From assembly GCA_002067745.1 (NCBI GenBank), contig MVRU01000003.1, positions 1-64,000 of the forward strand: 64,000 nucleotides of DNA, written 5' to 3'. Below are positions 24,609-34,036 of this stretch, one piece after another. Origin of the DNA: Syntrophus sp. PtaU1.Bin005. Its GTDB lineage: Bacteria > Desulfobacterota > Syntrophia > Syntrophales > Syntrophaceae. The position numbers and the translations under genes were made by a program. The notes beneath the pieces are model-generated. The model made no database searches, was not told the origin of the DNA, and worked only from the letters and a program-made list of their open reading frames with translations. Every line of letters begins with the position of its first letter. The first letter of the stretch is position 1.

Positions 24609-25652
24609 ATGGACGAAAAGGCATCATATAAAGATGCGGGTGTTGACATCGATCAAGCCAACCTCTTTATAACGAAGATTCTTCCTCTCATTAAACAGAC
24701 CTCAAGAAAAGAGGTCATGAACAGTATTGGAGGATTTGGCGGACTTTTTCATCTGGATCTGAAAAAAATCAAGGATCCCGTGCTGGTTGCCTCGACCGAT
24801 GGCGTCGGAACAAAGATCAAAATCGCCCAGATGATGGACAAGCACGATACGGTGGGCATCGACCTCGTCGCCATGTCGGTCAACGACATTGTTGTTCAGG
24901 GTGCCGAACCTCTTTTTTTCCTGGATTACATCGCCATTGGCCGGATGGATGTCGAACGCAATGTGAAACTGATTGAAGGGGTCGTGGCAGGCTGCCAGGA
25001 AGCCGGCTGCTCCCTGATCGGCGGCGAAACAGCCGAAATGCCGGGAATATACGGTGAGAACGAATACGATCTGGCGGGCTTCTGCGTTGGCGTTGTGGAA
25101 AATGGCAGGATTATCGACGGATCGGACATCAGTGTCGGCGATACGGTCATCGGGATCGCCTCAAACGGGATTCACAGCAACGGCTATTCCCTGGTTCGCA
25201 ACGTGTTATTTGAAAAAGCCGGGCTGACGGTTCAGGACCAGCTGGACGGATTGGAGCAATCTCTTGGAGAAGAACTCCTTCGACCCACTCGAATCTATGT
25301 CAAACCCGTCTTAAATTTACTCAAGAATTTCAGCATTAGGGGAATTGTTCACATCACAGGCGGCGGTTTTTTTGACAACATACCCAGGATTGTTCCCCGC
25401 CAGTGCTGCACGCTAATCAAGAGAGACAGCTGGCCGGTCCCGGAGATTTTCCGCAGGATTCAGGAAATCGGCCATGTCGACCTGGATGAAATGTTCCGTG
25501 TCTTTAACATGGGTATCGGCATGATGCTCGTTGTTTCCGAAAAGGAGGCCGCCGATATTCTGGAACGCCTGAATATCCTGGGAGAAAAGGCCTATATGAT
25601 CGGTTCAATTGAAAAAGCAGCCTCGGATCAACCTTCCGTCTCCTTTATCTAA
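24609..25652 (+). CDS. purM: Phosphoribosylformylglycinamidine cyclo-ligase
   Basis: 347 aa. Standard motifs: SIGGFGGLFHLDLK, STDGVGTKIKIAQ, MSVNDIVVQGAEPLFFLDY and GGETAEMPGIY. It closes FGAM to AIR in purine synthesis. It is followed 21 bp later by purN and the two are co-transcribed. Length is normal. Confidence 0.97.
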   Translation: MDEKASYKDAGVDIDQANLFITKILPLIKQTSRKEVMNSIGGFGGLFHLDLKKIKDPVLVASTDGVGTKIKIAQMMDKHDTVGIDLVAMSVNDIVVQGAEPLFFLDYIAIGRMDVERNVKLIEGVVAGCQEAGCSLIGGETAEMPGIYGENEYDLAGFCVGVVENGRIIDGSDISVGDTVIGIASNGIHSNGYSLVRNVLFEKAGLTVQDQLDGLEQSLGEELLRPTRIYVKPVLNLLKNFSIRGIVHITGGGFFDNIPRIVPRQCCTLIKRDSWPVPEIFRRIQEIGHVDLDEMFRVFNMGIGMMLVVSEKEAADILERLNILGEKAYMIGSIEKAASDQPSVSFI

Positions 25653-25673
25653 TCCGTTTAGCTTTAGCTCCCT

Positions 25674-26339
25674 ATGAAAAAAAAACTGCCCATTGGAGTT
25701 CTTGTCTCGGGAAGCGGTTCCAATCTTCAAGCCATCATCGATTCGATTGACCGGGGCCGGCTGAATGCAGACATCAAGGCCGTGATCAGCAACGTTCCGG
25801 ACGCCTACGCCTTGACGCGTGCCCGGAACCACTCCCTTCCGACGTTTGTCATTCCTCACGAGAAGTTTCAGAAGCGCGAAGCCTTTGATGAAGAAGTCGT
25901 TCATATCTTAAACGAGAGCGGCGTGGAACTTGTCGTCATGGCCGGCTTCATGCGCATTATTACCGCTGTTCTACTCGACGCCTATCCCGGCAGGATTGTG
26001 AACATCCATCCCGCGCTGCTTCCGTCGTTTCGCGGGATGCATGCCCAGCGCCAGGCTGTCGATTACGGCGTGAAATTTTCCGGTTGCACCGTTCATATCG
26101 TCGATTCCGGAGTTGACTCCGGTCCCATCATCATCCAAGCCGTGGTTCCTGTTCTAGAGAGCGATACGGAAGAGACTCTTTCTGCCCGGATATTACAAGA
26201 GGAACACCGGATATACCCCCAGGCCATCCAGTTTTTCGCCTCAGAAAGAATCCATCTCAAAAACCGTAAAGTGATCATTTCTGAAGGACTCTGTGAGGAG
26301 CATTCATCTCTTCACAACCCAAACCTTTCCGGCTTTTAA
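25674..26339 (+). CDS. purN: Phosphoribosylglycinamide formyltransferase
   Basis: 221 aa. LVSGSGSNLQAIID opens the nucleotide site; NIHPALLPSFRGMHAQRQAV carries the catalytic Asn and His; DSGVDSGPIIIQ carries the catalytic Asp. It formylates GAR with 10-formyl-THF. It follows purM in the same transcript and may also be co-transcribed with the PFK gene 52 bp later. Confidence 0.96.
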   Translation: MKKKLPIGVLVSGSGSNLQAIIDSIDRGRLNADIKAVISNVPDAYALTRARNHSLPTFVIPHEKFQKREAFDEEVVHILNESGVELVVMAGFMRIITAVLLDAYPGRIVNIHPALLPSFRGMHAQRQAVDYGVKFSGCTVHIVDSGVDSGPIIIQAVVPVLESDTEETLSARILQEEHRIYPQAIQFFASERIHLKNRKVIISEGLCEEHSSLHNPNLSGF

Positions 26340-26391
26340 GTCAGACAGGAGTGCATATTAACGCCCGACTGGCAGGAGGAAACAAAAGGCC

Positions 26392-27726
26392 ATGAATAAG
26401 GATTCCGTTACGGATTACACCATACAGACCCTGGGCAGATGCAACATACAGACTCCCGTATTGGTGAATTACTATACATCGGACAATAAGCGTCTTCTGC
26501 TTCAGAATTATCTGGATGATCAGGCCCCGGCAAAGGCAAAAACGACCAGGGGCAGAAGGGAGTGCTCATCTTCAGTGGAGTTGGCAGGGCCTCGGGAAAA
26601 ACTATTCTTCGATCCCCCCAAGACCAAAGCGGCCATTGTCACCTGCGGAGGCTTATGCCCCGGCATCAATGATGTGATCCGAGCCATTGTGATGGAATCG
26701 CATCACCGCTATGGAGTTCGCAATATTATCGGCATCAAGTACGGGTTTCAGGGGCTCATCCCGTCTTTTGGCCATGAGATTGCCGAGCTGACCCCTGAAG
26801 TCGTAGAGAACATTCATCGTGAAGGAGGAAGCATTCTATCCTCCTCTCGTGGTCAGCAGAACATCGGGGAAATGGTGGACGCCCTTGTCCGGATGAATGT
26901 CTCCATTCTTTTCTGCATCGGCGGTGATGGAACCATGAGGGCGGCCGAACGTATCACGGAGGAGATCACCAGGCGGCAATTGAGCATCAGTGTGGTTGGA
27001 ATCCCGAAGACGATTGACAATGACCTGAATTTTGTTCAAAAGACGTTCGGTTTTGACACGGCAATCGCTGAATCCGTAAAGGCGATCGCCTGCGCCCATA
27101 CCGAAGCCAGGGGTGCACCCATGGGAGTCGGCCTCGTGAAGATCATGGGCCGACTGTCCGGACAAATTGCCGTCGGCGCCGCACTGGCACAAAACGACGT
27201 CAATTTTGTCCTTGTCCCGGAGGTCCCCTTCTGCCTGGAAGGGGAACATGGCCTGCTCAAGTCTCTGGAAGCCCGGCTGAAAGCAAGGAAACACTGCGTG
27301 ATTCTTGTTGCGGAAGGCGCAGGCCAGGAATTGATGCGCAACGACAAGATGGTTCAGGAAACCGATGCTTCCGGAAATGTCCGCCTGCTGGATATCGGAT
27401 TTTTCCTGAAAGTCCGGATTGAAGAATATTTCAAAAAAACCGGCCTTGAGATCAACCTCAAGTACATAGACCCCAGTTACATGATCCGCAGTGTCCCTGC
27501 AAACGCAAGCGACTGCATCTATTGCTCCGCCCTGGGACAATACGCCGTTCATGCCGGCATGGCAGGCAAAACCGGAATGTTGGTCGCCCTGATGAAAGAT
27601 GAATATGTCCACCTGCCCATCAGGGTTGTCACCTCCGGAAAACAGATCGATCCGGAGGGAAATCTTTGGATGCGGGTTCTTGAATCAACGGGGCAGCCCA
27701 CCACCATGATGGATGATCCATGCTGA
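26392..27726 (+). CDS. 6-phosphofructokinase, ATP-type of the plant/TP0108 group
   Basis: 444 aa; AGGAGG about 8 bases before the ATG. It has CGGLCPGINDVIRAIV, IGGDGTMRAAERI and PKTIDNDL. Gly after Asp in GGDGT corresponds to residue 104 of the E. coli enzyme and is the ATP-type residue; Lys in PKTIDND marks the plant-like group, where G-K enzymes use ATP. An N-terminal extension of about 80 aa precedes the catalytic fold, as in that group. It is convergent with the PPi-type enzyme, 2 bp apart. Confidence 0.88.
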   Translation: MNKDSVTDYTIQTLGRCNIQTPVLVNYYTSDNKRLLLQNYLDDQAPAKAKTTRGRRECSSSVELAGPREKLFFDPPKTKAAIVTCGGLCPGINDVIRAIVMESHHRYGVRNIIGIKYGFQGLIPSFGHEIAELTPEVVENIHREGGSILSSSRGQQNIGEMVDALVRMNVSILFCIGGDGTMRAAERITEEITRRQLSISVVGIPKTIDNDLNFVQKTFGFDTAIAESVKAIACAHTEARGAPMGVGLVKIMGRLSGQIAVGAALAQNDVNFVLVPEVPFCLEGEHGLLKSLEARLKARKHCVILVAEGAGQELMRNDKMVQETDASGNVRLLDIGFFLKVRIEEYFKKTGLEINLKYIDPSYMIRSVPANASDCIYCSALGQYAVHAGMAGKTGMLVALMKDEYVHLPIRVVTSGKQIDPEGNLWMRVLESTGQPTTMMDDPC

Positions 27727-27728
27727 CG

Positions 27729-28835
27729 TCAGCCGATGATGGAACGCCTTCCGTTGTACCGATCTTTGTCGTAATTTTTTTCAATATCGACAAGTTTTAA
27801 TTTACCGATACATTCCTTCAGGGGGGCGCTGGTGATTTCTCCCCTCTGGAGGCTGGCCATCCGTCCGAAATCTTCATTAATGATCATGTCCACGGCGGCA
27901 ATGCCGTACCATCTCGCCATCAAACGATCGTGGGCTGATGGTGTTCCTCCCCGCTGCAAATGGCTCAGAGTCAAATGGCGGGTTTCAAAGCTTGTTCTGG
28001 CTTCAATTTCCTCCGCAACATACTTGGCGATTCCTCCAAGAGCGACATGCCCGAATTCGTCCATCTTGCCACTCTGGATGAATTCGTCCCGGCCCGCCAC
28101 CTTGGCGCCCTCGGCCACGACGATAATGGCGTAGCGGATCTCCCTGCCTTTCCTCTCCTGCAGCAGATGGGCGACTTCATCCAGATTGAAGGGATATTCG
28201 GGAATGAGGATAATGTAAGCGCCACTGCATTCCCCTCCATGGAGAGCCAGCCATCCGGCATGACGTCCCATGGTCTCCACAACGAAGATACGGCTGTGGG
28301 AACCTGCCGTTGTCCGCAACCGGTCAATTTCTTCCATGATCACGTTGACGGCCGTATCGAATCCCAGCGAATAATCGGTCCCCATCAGGTCGTTATCAAT
28401 GGTCTTGGGGATGCCGACCGTTTTAACGCCCAGTTTGTGAAGGCGGTAGGCCGCGCCCAGGGTATCCTCCCCTCCGATGGCCACCACCACATCGACCCCG
28501 AGTTTCTTGATGTTGTCAAGCAGGATTTCCGACCGGTCATTTTTCGGATTGAAAGGATTGGTCCGCGAGGTCCCGAGATTCGTTCCGCCGTAGCGGTCCC
28601 ACGTTCGCACGGTTTCCTCATCCAAGGGCCTTATGTATTTTTCCAGGCTTTTCGGGTCCTCCGGATTCACATCAACAAGACCCCGCCATCCCTCTGTAAC
28701 CCCTATTACTTCAAAGTTTATGGAGCGCTTTGAACTCAACCATGAGTCCATGGCACTTTTAGTGACCCACTTAACGGCACCATTGAGACCCGGACAGTCA
28801 CCACCACCCGTCAACACGGCAAGTTTCATCTTCAT
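27729..28835 (-). CDS. 6-phosphofructokinase, PPi-type
   Basis: 368 aa from the ATG at 28835 (GGTGGAG upstream). An in-frame ATG at 28901 adds 22 unlikely residues. LTGGGDCPGLNGAVKWV, IGGEDTLGAAYRL and PKTIDNDLMGTDYSLGFDTA are seen. Asp at the 104 position (GGEDT) together with Lys at 124 is the pattern of PPi-dependent enzymes, which act reversibly. It is the opposite substrate type to its convergent neighbour. A PPi enzyme would spare ATP in a syntroph. Confidence 0.85.
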   Translation of the reverse strand: MKMKLAVLTGGGDCPGLNGAVKWVTKSAMDSWLSSKRSINFEVIGVTEGWRGLVDVNPEDPKSLEKYIRPLDEETVRTWDRYGGTNLGTSRTNPFNPKNDRSEILLDNIKKLGVDVVVAIGGEDTLGAAYRLHKLGVKTVGIPKTIDNDLMGTDYSLGFDTAVNVIMEEIDRLRTTAGSHSRIFVVETMGRHAGWLALHGGECSGAYIILIPEYPFNLDEVAHLLQERKGREIRYAIIVVAEGAKVAGRDEFIQSGKMDEFGHVALGGIAKYVAEEIEARTSFETRHLTLSHLQRGGTPSAHDRLMARWYGIAAVDMIINEDFGRMASLQRGEITSAPLKECIGKLKLVDIEKNYDKDRYNGRRSIIG

Positions 28836-28923
28836 TTTTCTTCTCCACCCTGGGAAATTTAACGTATCTCTTAGAAATATGATACCATATTCGATAAGCA
28901 AATTGTATACATGGTAATGCGCT

Positions 28924-28951
28924 TTGACATAAATAAAGCTTGCAAAATGAT
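28924..28951 (+). promoter_or_regulatory. Likely rpmB promoter
   Basis: Consensus TTGACA (28924-28929), a 16-nt spacer and AATGAT (28946-28951, 4 of 6). It lies 47 bp before rpmB, which also has AGGGAGAAG as ribosome site. Confidence 0.45.
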
Positions 28952-28998
28952 CCGTTCTGGTTTAGTAACCAACGCATTCTTTTGAAGGGAGAAGAGAC

Positions 28999-29196
28999 AT
29001 GTCTAGAATTTGTGACGTTTGTGGCAAAGGGCCCGTCGTTGGAAACAATGTCAGCCACGCGAACAATAAAACGAAAAAAGTATGGTACCCGAATCTTCAG
29101 AAGATCCGGTGCATAGACAGCAAGACGGGCACTGTCAAGAGGGTGAAGGTCTGTACCCGTTGCCTGCGTTCCGGATTTGTGAAGAAGGCCTTATAA
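28999..29196 (+). CDS. rpmB: 50S ribosomal protein L28
   Basis: 65 aa, basic. The [19 protein letters not shown] start has a zinc-type CxxC, matched by CTRCL near the end, as in the zinc form of bL28. It ends in the same few bases as the convergent gene at 29191. Confidence 0.97.
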   Translation: MSRICDVCGKGPVVGNNVSHANNKTKKVWYPNLQKIRCIDSKTGTVKRVKVCTRCLRSGFVKKAL

Positions 29197-29976
29197 AAAG
29201 CAGGGGATACTTGAATTTTTTATTGCGCAAAGGGTAGGGCTCAGAAACGCGTCAAAATCGTCAACCAGGCGCATCGCCTGAAGCAGAAGCGCCCTGGTTC
29301 CTTCCCAAGCGGCATCGTTATCGCGATCCAGGCCGAACCGGTCGATATAAAAGCCGATTCGGCCTTCAATATCCTTGAGGCTCTTGATTCTTTCCAAGGT
29401 GCCTGAACTCAATCCTTTCTCAAGTGCCTGCCGAATCACCGCCGCTTCCACACCAAAAAACCAGTCAAGGGTTTCGCAGAGCTCATCCATTTTTTTGTCT
29501 ACCGTATGATCGACCGCCTCACTGAACAATTCGTATAACCTCACCTCCCCCGCTTCCTGTACAAGCCGCAGATCAAAGGTCAGTTCAATGATGGTGTGGG
29601 CTCGATAAGCGGCCGTCCTGCGATCGACGTCCATTCCCATCCTCTGCTGAAATTCCAGAATCGGCTCTATCAGCGATTGGCCGCGCCGGTAGGCATACCC
29701 CTGGGAGTTTGGATTAAAACCGCAGACAGGATCGGTATGAATCTGACCATGGTGGGCCATGTCATCCACCAGGAGATGAAAAAGCACATAGGCGGCCTTC
29801 TGATGTTGCGGGGGGTAGAAAAAACGCCGTGGAATTCCATGGGTAAATTCAGCGGTAATGCCCTTTTGGATCGGCAGCAGATCCGGACAGACATTATAAA
29901 CGTAGAGATCCAGAGACTCTCGGAAATTCGAACCGAGAAACTCTTTAAGGATCCAGGTATGAGTCATCATGAACAT
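29191..29976 (-). CDS. Unknown histidine-rich protein, possibly phospholipase C-like
   Basis: 261 aa, starting at the ATG 29976 with AGAGG eight bases upstream; two in-frame ATGs follow at once. The start [12 protein letters not shown] and [14 protein letters not shown] near residue 66 place several His and Asp in helices, which recalls zinc-dependent phospholipase C/S1-P1-type folds. This is only a resemblance; I cannot assign a family. No signal peptide. It probably ends the pyc operon, 64 nt after the DUF4911 gene. Confidence 0.5.
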   Translation of the reverse strand: MFMMTHTWILKEFLGSNFRESLDLYVYNVCPDLLPIQKGITAEFTHGIPRRFFYPPQHQKAAYVLFHLLVDDMAHHGQIHTDPVCGFNPNSQGYAYRRGQSLIEPILEFQQRMGMDVDRRTAAYRAHTIIELTFDLRLVQEAGEVRLYELFSEAVDHTVDKKMDELCETLDWFFGVEAAVIRQALEKGLSSGTLERIKSLKDIEGRIGFYIDRFGLDRDNDAAWEGTRALLLQAMRLVDDFDAFLSPTLCAIKNSSIPCFL

Positions 29977-30040
29977 TGTTGGGCCTCTGGAAAACGAAAG
30001 AAAGATCGCCTTTTTTCTGCGTTCTTAAAGGAGCGCTTTG

Positions 30041-30259
30041 TCAGTTCCCTGGAAGCAATGGCTCATGAAATTCAATTTCTGTTTTCAGCCGGCAAAGGAT
30101 CTCCGAGACCGTGTCTTCAAAACCCGGCATCGCCGAGATTTGAAGCAGTGCAATCCGCGGATCTATCGTAGAGACGGAGCAGACGCCTTCATACCCTTCA
30201 AGCAGAAATTGAAGACAGGCGATATCCCGTCTGTTTATACGGAGGATGATTCTCTTGAT
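30041..30259 (-). CDS. DUF4911-like protein with a non-canonical start
   Basis: 72 aa. The frame reads IKRIILRINRRDI, then LLEGYEGVCSVSTIDPR, IALLQISAMPGFEDTVSEIL, and ends EPLLPGN. This matches the pattern I know for DUF4911 (LEGYEGL..V.TxDPR). The frame is closed by a TGA just upstream, and no ATG, GTG or TTG lies between. The best start is ATC at 30259, preceded by AAGGA and AAGG. It begins 4 nt after the carboxyltransferase stop, so coupling is likely. A frameshift or sequence error near the start is the alternative. Function unknown. Confidence 0.55.
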   Translation of the reverse strand: MKRIILRINRRDIACLQFLLEGYEGVCSVSTIDPRIALLQISAMPGFEDTVSEILCRLKTEIEFHEPLLPGN

Positions 30260-30263
30260 CGCC

Positions 30264-32204
30264 TTATTCCTTCTTGATCATGAGCAGGGGAGTGCCAACC
30301 TCGACCTTGTCTCCCGGCCCGACAAAGATTTCTGACACCTGGCCGTTCAGGTCGGAAACGACATTGTTCAGCATCTTCATCGCCTCCAGGATGACGAGAA
30401 TTTGCCCCGTGGAAACTTCATCTCCTTCCGAGACGGGAATTTCATTCACAGTCCCCGTAATGTGCGAACGAATATCACCGGACAAGGCCAAGGCGTCAAT
30501 CTCCTTCGGAGTCAACTGCAATTTTCTTTCCTTCGCCGTGCCCTCGATTTCCATTTCCGTCAAAATGGGTTGCGAATGGTGATCGATGAGCATATAGGTC
30601 ACGGCATCGCCCGTTTTGGTCTTCCGCTGTGTCCCGATTTCGATGATGTGCAGTTTTCCGAAGACATCGAGGATTTCAAACTTTTCTCCCAGGTTGAAGC
30701 CGCCCTTTTTAAACCAGATCCGGGGCGGCAGGACCCAGGTTTTTCCAAATTTTGCTTCAAACTTGAAAAAATCCACCGCATCGTTGGGATGCTGCAGATA
30801 AAGGACCAGTTCATCCTCCGAAGCTTCGCGCCCCAGGCGATGCTCCAGCACTTTTTTCTCAACGCCCAGATCGATATCGTCCACTTTTTGAATTCCGTAT
30901 TCCTCATCCACCATCCGTTTCCAATCCGGCCCGAAAACGGACTCGTAGATGTCATCGGAGGGCCGATAGAAGGGAAACTCTCCATAGCGCCCCAGCATGA
31001 GATTTTTCAGATCGTCCGTAGCGTCCTTATAGCGCTTCCCTTTCAGGACATTGTTTGCCGCGGTCGTCCAGAGGATCTGGGAACCGGGCGTAACGCTCCA
31101 CCAGTTTCCCAGTTCGACGTGCACCCGCGGCAGTTCCGTCTGAAGAATTTCCGGCATACGATGCAGAAAACCGCCTTTCAGGGCCTGTTCGAAGCTTGAT
31201 CCGGTGGCCCCGCCGGGAAGTTTGTGAGTCTGGACGGTTGGGTCAAAGCCGAGAAACTGCGATTCAAAATCGCGATAGTATTCCCTCTCAGGCCGGAGTT
31301 TATTGGAAGTCTCTATCACAGCCTGACGATCGAGCCCCGCTGCGTGGTATCCCAGGTCATCCAGGATGTCGATCACGGAAAGGAGTGGCGGCGGGCCGTA
31401 AAAACCGGTGAAGGCGTGATCTCCGGCATTCACGATTTTCGCCCCGTTCTGAACGGCTTCCACAATCCGTCCGATATCCGCCCCATCGGTGTTGTGGCCG
31501 TGGTAATGGACAATAAGCTCCGGATGGGCATTCAATATGGCCTTTACCAGCCTTCCGATGCGCCTCGGGGTTCCCAGGCCCCCGTGGTTCTTGATTCCCA
31601 GCAAAATTTCCGGGCCGGTCACCTCAAGAATTTCGCCTACCTTCTTCACATAGAAGTCATCGGTATGCTCCGGACCCGTGGAAAAGCAGATGGCCGGTTC
31701 CAGGAGGCATCCCGCCTTTTGGACCTCTTCGAAGATGGGCACCATGTTCGGAACGAAATTCAGGAAGTCAAAAACCCGCCATACATGGACATATCGGGCA
31801 AAGGACCGAACCGTCAAGCGGATCACATTCTCCGGGTATGGTCTGTAGCCAAAAAGGTTGATTCCCCGGCAAAGGGTCTGAAAAAGCGTATCGGGCATGT
31901 TTGCGCTCAACACTTCCAGTTTCTCAAGGGGATTCATCTGCTTGCGCAGCATATCCACATGAATGGAAGCCCCTCCGGTGATCTCGATGGAAAAATAGCC
32001 CGCGTCGTTTCTTTCCTTGGCCACAAGAAGCTGGGTGTGGGGCATGACCCGGTTCTTGAAATCGGACTGGGAAAGATCCCGTTCGGTGTTGGTTAGGTAG
32101 TAGCCGGCAGTCCGCCGGATCTTCTCAAGGACAAAGGACACCCCCCTTTCCTTCAGATCTCTCGGCGATATTCTCTCTTCAAGCAGTTTTTCGGGTATCT
32201 TCAT
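30264..32204 (-). CDS. pycB: Pyruvate carboxylase subunit B type (carboxyltransferase plus biotin carrier)
   Basis: 646 aa. The N-terminal barrel (about 25-300) has GYFSIEITGGASIHVDML, GIKNHGGLGTPR and HYHGHNTDGAD; a conserved carboxyltransferase C-terminal region with LPGGATGSS follows. The biotinyl domain closes the protein with LEAMKMLN, the lysine being biotinylated. With the biotin carboxylase upstream it forms a two-subunit pyruvate carboxylase, or possibly an oxaloacetate decarboxylase or related enzyme. No membrane subunits are present, which favours carboxylation. Confidence 0.88.
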   Translation of the reverse strand: MKIPEKLLEERISPRDLKERGVSFVLEKIRRTAGYYLTNTERDLSQSDFKNRVMPHTQLLVAKERNDAGYFSIEITGGASIHVDMLRKQMNPLEKLEVLSANMPDTLFQTLCRGINLFGYRPYPENVIRLTVRSFARYVHVWRVFDFLNFVPNMVPIFEEVQKAGCLLEPAICFSTGPEHTDDFYVKKVGEILEVTGPEILLGIKNHGGLGTPRRIGRLVKAILNAHPELIVHYHGHNTDGADIGRIVEAVQNGAKIVNAGDHAFTGFYGPPPLLSVIDILDDLGYHAAGLDRQAVIETSNKLRPEREYYRDFESQFLGFDPTVQTHKLPGGATGSSFEQALKGGFLHRMPEILQTELPRVHVELGNWWSVTPGSQILWTTAANNVLKGKRYKDATDDLKNLMLGRYGEFPFYRPSDDIYESVFGPDWKRMVDEEYGIQKVDDIDLGVEKKVLEHRLGREASEDELVLYLQHPNDAVDFFKFEAKFGKTWVLPPRIWFKKGGFNLGEKFEILDVFGKLHIIEIGTQRKTKTGDAVTYMLIDHHSQPILTEMEIEGTAKERKLQLTPKEIDALALSGDIRSHITGTVNEIPVSEGDEVSTGQILVILEAMKMLNNVVSDLNGQVSEIFVGPGDKVEVGTPLLMIKKE

Positions 32205-32219
32205 AAGTTGCTTCTTCTT

Positions 32220-33680
32220 TCAATAAGCATACGGATTGATCTTCTTTGCGTGCGTCTCCGCGATCAACCTGGATAGTTTTGCAATCTCCCGCTCACCTTC
32301 CGGATAATTGAAGATCTCTGGATGGGTTTCGAGGTAGCCGGTATCGAAAGTTCCCGCCAGGAAATCCGGTTCGTCACAAATCGCCATATAGAACGGGATC
32401 GTACTTTTCGGGCCAACGATGAGAAATCCCTGAAGGGCCCTTTTCAACCGCTGGATTGTCTGCTCCCAGTTAAACCCCCGGATGGTCATCTTCACCATCA
32501 GCGAATCGTACTCCGTGGGAATTTTATAACCCTGGTAAACCAGACCATCCAGGCGGACTCCCGGCCCGCCGGGAGACTGGTAAACTTCGAGGCGCTTGCC
32601 GCCTTCCGGGAGAAAATTGTTTTTCGGATCTTCCGCATTGATCCGGACCTGAACGGCTTTGCCCAGCAGATGAATCCTTTCCATGGGGATCCTCAGGTGT
32701 TCCCCTTCGGCAATTCTGATCTGTTCGCGGACTATGTCCACCCCTGTCAGTTCCTCCGTGACGGTATGTTCCACCTGGAGCCGGGTGTTCATCTCCATAA
32801 ACCAGAATTCATTGGTCTTTGAATCCACGAGAAATTCCACGGTTCCGGCATTTACATAACCCGCCACACGGGCCGCTTCAATGGCGGCCTGGTACATGGC
32901 GTTCATGACCTCCGCAGGCAGGTCGGCAGGGGCAATTTCCAGGAGTTTCTGATGGCGCCGCTGAATGGAACAGTCCCGGGATCCCAGGTGGATAATATGG
33001 CCGTATTGATCGGCCAGAATCTGTATTTCGATATGCCGCGGCGCTTCGATGCATTTTTCAACATAGACGCTTTCATCGCCGAAGGCGGAAAGGGCCTCGG
33101 CCCGAGCCAGGGGAAGCTGAACCTCAAGATCCGCCTCTCCCGTCACCTTTCGTATGCCCCGGCCGCCTCCACCTGAAGAAGCCTTCAGCATGACGGGGTA
33201 GCCATATTTTCGCCCGAAGGCAATGGCCTCGCGAAGTCCGGCATCACCGCGGTACAGATCCTTCGTTCCCGGTATAAAGGGAATATTGGCCTTCTGCATG
33301 ATGTCCCGGGCGATAACTTTATTGCCAAGACTCCGGATGACATCCGGCGGCGGGCCAATGAACACAATTCCGGCCCGTTCGCATTCCGCAGAAAATTCGG
33401 GAATTTCCGATAAAAATCCGTAACCTGGATGAATGGCATCGGAACCGCTTTTCCGGGCCGCCCAGAGAATTTTTTCGATATCCAGATAATCCTTTCGGGG
33501 ACCATCACCGATCATGATGGCATCGTCCGCCAGTCGGATGTAATAAGCTTCACTGTCCTGTTTCTCGTAGATCACGACGCTATCCATGGAAAGCTCCTTC
33601 ACGGTGCGCAGGATGCGCAGCGCGATCTCGCCCCTGTTGGCGATGAGAACCTTCCGGATCTTTTTCTTCTGGTTACCCAT
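32220..33680 (-). CDS. pycA: Biotin carboxylase subunit (pyruvate carboxylase subunit A type)
   Basis: 486 aa ATP-grasp biotin carboxylase. Motifs: KVLIANRGEIALRILRT, GYGFLSEIPEFSAEC, the glycine-rich SSGGGGRGIRKV and EMNTRLQVEHTVTE. It carboxylates the biotin of the carrier domain in the next gene with ATP and bicarbonate. It is the first gene of the operon; 15 bp separate it from pycB. AccC of acetyl-CoA carboxylase is the alternative, but the partner gene argues for pyruvate. Confidence 0.9.
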   Translation of the reverse strand: MGNQKKKIRKVLIANRGEIALRILRTVKELSMDSVVIYEKQDSEAYYIRLADDAIMIGDGPRKDYLDIEKILWAARKSGSDAIHPGYGFLSEIPEFSAECERAGIVFIGPPPDVIRSLGNKVIARDIMQKANIPFIPGTKDLYRGDAGLREAIAFGRKYGYPVMLKASSGGGGRGIRKVTGEADLEVQLPLARAEALSAFGDESVYVEKCIEAPRHIEIQILADQYGHIIHLGSRDCSIQRRHQKLLEIAPADLPAEVMNAMYQAAIEAARVAGYVNAGTVEFLVDSKTNEFWFMEMNTRLQVEHTVTEELTGVDIVREQIRIAEGEHLRIPMERIHLLGKAVQVRINAEDPKNNFLPEGGKRLEVYQSPGGPGVRLDGLVYQGYKIPTEYDSLMVKMTIRGFNWEQTIQRLKRALQGFLIVGPKSTIPFYMAICDEPDFLAGTFDTGYLETHPEIFNYPEGEREIAKLSRLIAETHAKKINPYAY

Positions 33681-34036
33681 GTTTGTTCTTCCTCATTTAG
33701 TGTTCAGCTACCCTGCCTGTGCGGATGGTCAAACCGCCCGCGCGCTGGCCCTTCATCCCTTAGATATTTGGAATATGCGACGGATGTGTGCAACAGGAGG
33801 GTATCTATTGAGAGCGTGATGATTCTTCAGAATGAGAATTTATATCGGGTTCCCGGGATGCTGTCAATCAGATTGTGACGTTCCGGAGCCTGCCGGGAAT
33901 ATCTCCGCGGAATCCAGGACAGATTGTTTGTAAGAGCCAAATTTGACTTGACTTTAAAGGAAATAATACGCTAAACAGCCGCTGCATCATAGAGCGTCTT
34001 CAAGACAGGAATGGATATCTACGGAAAGGAGTTTTC
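33681..34036. promoter_or_regulatory. 356-bp divergent intergenic region, pycA and EF-G2
   Basis: No gene is seen. Overlapping TTGACT words at 33943 and 33948 with TAATAC (33964-33969) or TAAACA (33972-33977) are weak promoter candidates for the EF-G gene; GGAAAGGAG precedes its ATG. No structured RNA was recognised. Confidence 0.3.

Noticed and set aside
26836-27612. Open frames antisense to both phosphofructokinase genes
   Set aside because: Shadows of two well-defined enzymes; no ribosome sites.
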